Below, one piece after another: positions 62,824 to 64,000 of a stretch of DNA of 64,000 nucleotides. Location: the NCBI RefSeq assembly GCF_002321025.1, contig NZ_DCLL01000031.1, positions 55,124-119,123 on the forward strand. Reading direction: 5' to 3'. The stretch is from Acinetobacter lwoffii. Its GTDB lineage: Bacteria > Pseudomonadota > Gammaproteobacteria > Pseudomonadales > Moraxellaceae. Below the pieces are notes generated by a model, which did not search any database, was not told the DNA's origin, and saw only the letters and a list, made by a program, of their open reading frames with translations. Position 1 is the stretch's first letter, and each line of letters begins with the position of its first letter. Position numbers and translations under genes: made by a program.

Positions 62824-63777
62824 TTATAGATAAGAATCGAACATTGCGCTAATAGATTCTTCGTTGTTAATACGACGAATCGTTTCGGCAACCATGCTGG
62901 CTACTGAAACCTGGCGAATCTTGCCCAGTGCTAAAGCTTCATCAGAAAGAGGAATGGTATCAGTCACAACCAGTTCATCAATCACAGAATTCTTTAAGTT
63001 TTCAATCGCTTTACCAGAAAGTACTGGATGCGTTGCATACGCAACAACCTTGCGAGCACCGAAAGTTTTCAATGCATCGGCAGCTTTGCAAAGCGTACCA
63101 GCAGTATCTACCATGTCATCGACGATGACACAATCACGATCTTTTACATCGCCAATCAAATGCATCACTTGTGATTCATTCGCTTTTTGACGACGCTTAT
63201 CGATGATTGCAAGATCGATATCGCCCATTTGTTTCGCAACAGCACGTGCACGAACGACACCACCGACGTCAGGTGAAACCACCATCAGGTTGTGATGCGA
63301 TTGTTGACGCAAGTCAGCAAGTAGCGCTGGTGTACCGTAGATGTTGTCTACAGGGATATCGAAGAAGCCTTGGATCTGGTCAGCGTGCAAGTCGATCATC
63401 ACAACACGGTCAACGCCTACAGTAGTGAGCATGTCTGCTACAACTTTTGCAGTAATTGGAACACGTGCTGAACGTGGACGACGGTCTTGACGAGCATAAC
63501 CAAAATAAGGAATCACGGCAGTAATACGACCTGCACTTGCACGACGCAAAGCATCAGCCATTACTAAGATTTCCATCAGGTTATCGTTAGTTGGGGCACA
63601 AGTAGGTTGTACGATAAATACGTCTTTACCACGAACGTTTTCAGTAATCTCGACAGCAATTTCACCGTCAGAGAACTGACCTACAGAGGCAGCGCCTAGA
63701 GGAATATGTAAGTGACTTACGACTTTTTGAGCGAATTGTGGATGCGCAGATCCACTAAAAACGACAAGATTGGGCAT
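62824..63777 (-). CDS. prs: Ribose-phosphate pyrophosphokinase
   Basis: 317 residues from the ATG at 63777, the family start; the frame runs to 63840 into the tRNA. The catalytic parts are MPNLVVFSGSAHPQFAQKVV, IPYFGYARQDRRPRSARVPI, VVSPDVGGVVRARAVAKQMG and the PRPP loop RDCVIVDDMVDTAGTLCKAA. It makes PRPP for nucleotides, His and Trp. It lies 36 bp after a tRNA-Gln gene on the same strand. Confidence 0.97.
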   Translation of the reverse strand: MPNLVVFSGSAHPQFAQKVVSHLHIPLGAASVGQFSDGEIAVEITENVRGKDVFIVQPTCAPTNDNLMEILVMADALRRASAGRITAVIPYFGYARQDRRPRSARVPITAKVVADMLTTVGVDRVVMIDLHADQIQGFFDIPVDNIYGTPALLADLRQQSHHNLMVVSPDVGGVVRARAVAKQMGDIDLAIIDKRRQKANESQVMHLIGDVKDRDCVIVDDMVDTAGTLCKAADALKTFGARKVVAYATHPVLSGKAIENLKNSVIDELVVTDTIPLSDEALALGKIRQVSVASMVAETIRRINNEESISAMFDSYL

Positions 63778-63813
63778 GAAGCACCCTTGGCGGTTGGGAT
63801 ATATGGGAATAGA

Positions 63814-63888
63814 TGGCAGGGGTAGCTGGATTCGAACCAACGGATGCCGAGATCAAAACCCGGTGCCTTACCACTTGGCGATACCCCT
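63814..63888 (-). tRNA. tRNA-Gln (anticodon TTG)
   Basis: The minus strand starts AGGGGTATCGCCAAGTGGTA (acceptor and D arm), has the anticodon loop with TTTTGAT, then the T arm GGTTCGAATCC, the acceptor end TACCCCT, discriminator G and encoded CCA. 75 nt. The anticodon TTG reads CAA. It precedes prs, an order seen in related genomes. Confidence 0.95.
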
Positions 63889-63980
63889 AATGCGGCAGAA
63901 CTTTAATATTTTTGCGGTAAAGTGTCAAGGTAAATTAACAGTCTTACAGCAAATGAGTGCTCTGTCTTTTTTCGAGAAAA

Positions 63981-64000
63981 TGGCAGGGGCGGCTGGATTC
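63981..64000 (-). tRNA. 3' end of a further tRNA, cut by the window edge
   Basis: The minus strand ends with GAATCCAGCCGCCCCTGCCA, which is the second half of a T arm, an acceptor strand CGCCCCT, discriminator G and CCA. It differs by two bases from the same part of the tRNA-Gln, so it is a separate gene. The anticodon is outside the window; another tRNA-Gln is possible. Confidence 0.8.

Overview
The window is ordinary chromosomal backbone of a gammaproteobacterium, almost certainly an Acinetobacter species. The reasons are the moderate-to-low GC content, an adeIJK-type RND efflux operon, the block rpoD - ybeD - lipB, and many small proteins of the kind known mainly from Acinetobacter. I see no insertion sequence, prophage, CRISPR array, rRNA operon or plasmid origin. 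The species cannot be fixed from this sequence.

Layout. Positions 1-6340 hold a Fur-box-preceded PepSY membrane protein cut by the window edge, a YcxB-like protein, a YccS/FUSC protein, a Bcr/CflA efflux protein and a nitroreductase. A 0.9 kb AT-rich stretch without a convincing gene (6340-7241) precedes gltS and an AGCS alanine/glycine symporter. Positions 10-17.4 kb hold chrA, a patatin-like lipoprotein, a thioesterase, a TetR - MFS - LysR cluster whose LysR gene is broken by a nonsense codon and a frameshift, and a glutathione S-transferase. Positions 17.4-29.1 kb are mixed: an orphan MhpA-like hydroxylase, a small exported peptide, a CobW GTPase, YaeQ, MgtC, FKBP, a 7TMR-DISM diguanylate cyclase, a GNAT protein, several small unknowns, a frameshifted DUF1345 gene and two YbjQ proteins.

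Positions 29.2-35.8 kb carry the efflux operon adeI-adeJ-adeK with a PAP2 phosphatase gene just upstream and a perfect inverted repeat in front of that. Positions 35.9-45.3 kb carry a Gcr/PF10136 membrane protein and ispB, divergent from rplU-rpmA, then lolA, an RsiV-like lipoprotein, serS, cysG and trmL. Positions 45.4-50.5 kb carry an exported small protein, an APC permease, an SCP2-like/iron-alcohol dehydrogenase pair, lipB and ybeD. Positions 50.6-64 kb carry rpoD, a PA3496-like protein, a YecA-like protein, DedA, trhO, a DUF1289 protein, a LysE exporter, ribB behind an FMN riboswitch, a DUF2157/GDYXXLXY pair, panD, pth, rplY, prs and a tRNA-Gln, ending in the 3' part of a second tRNA.

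I do not find a convincing new multi-gene system. The items most worth a second look are the two strong operator-like palindromes (before the TetR gene and before PAP2-adeIJK), the two broken genes, the imperfect direct repeat between cysG and trmL, and several structured intergenic hairpins. Genes are mostly separated by clear rho-independent terminators, which I list. Some start codons differ from the longest open frame because Shine-Dalgarno position or family length favours an internal start; this is stated per gene.
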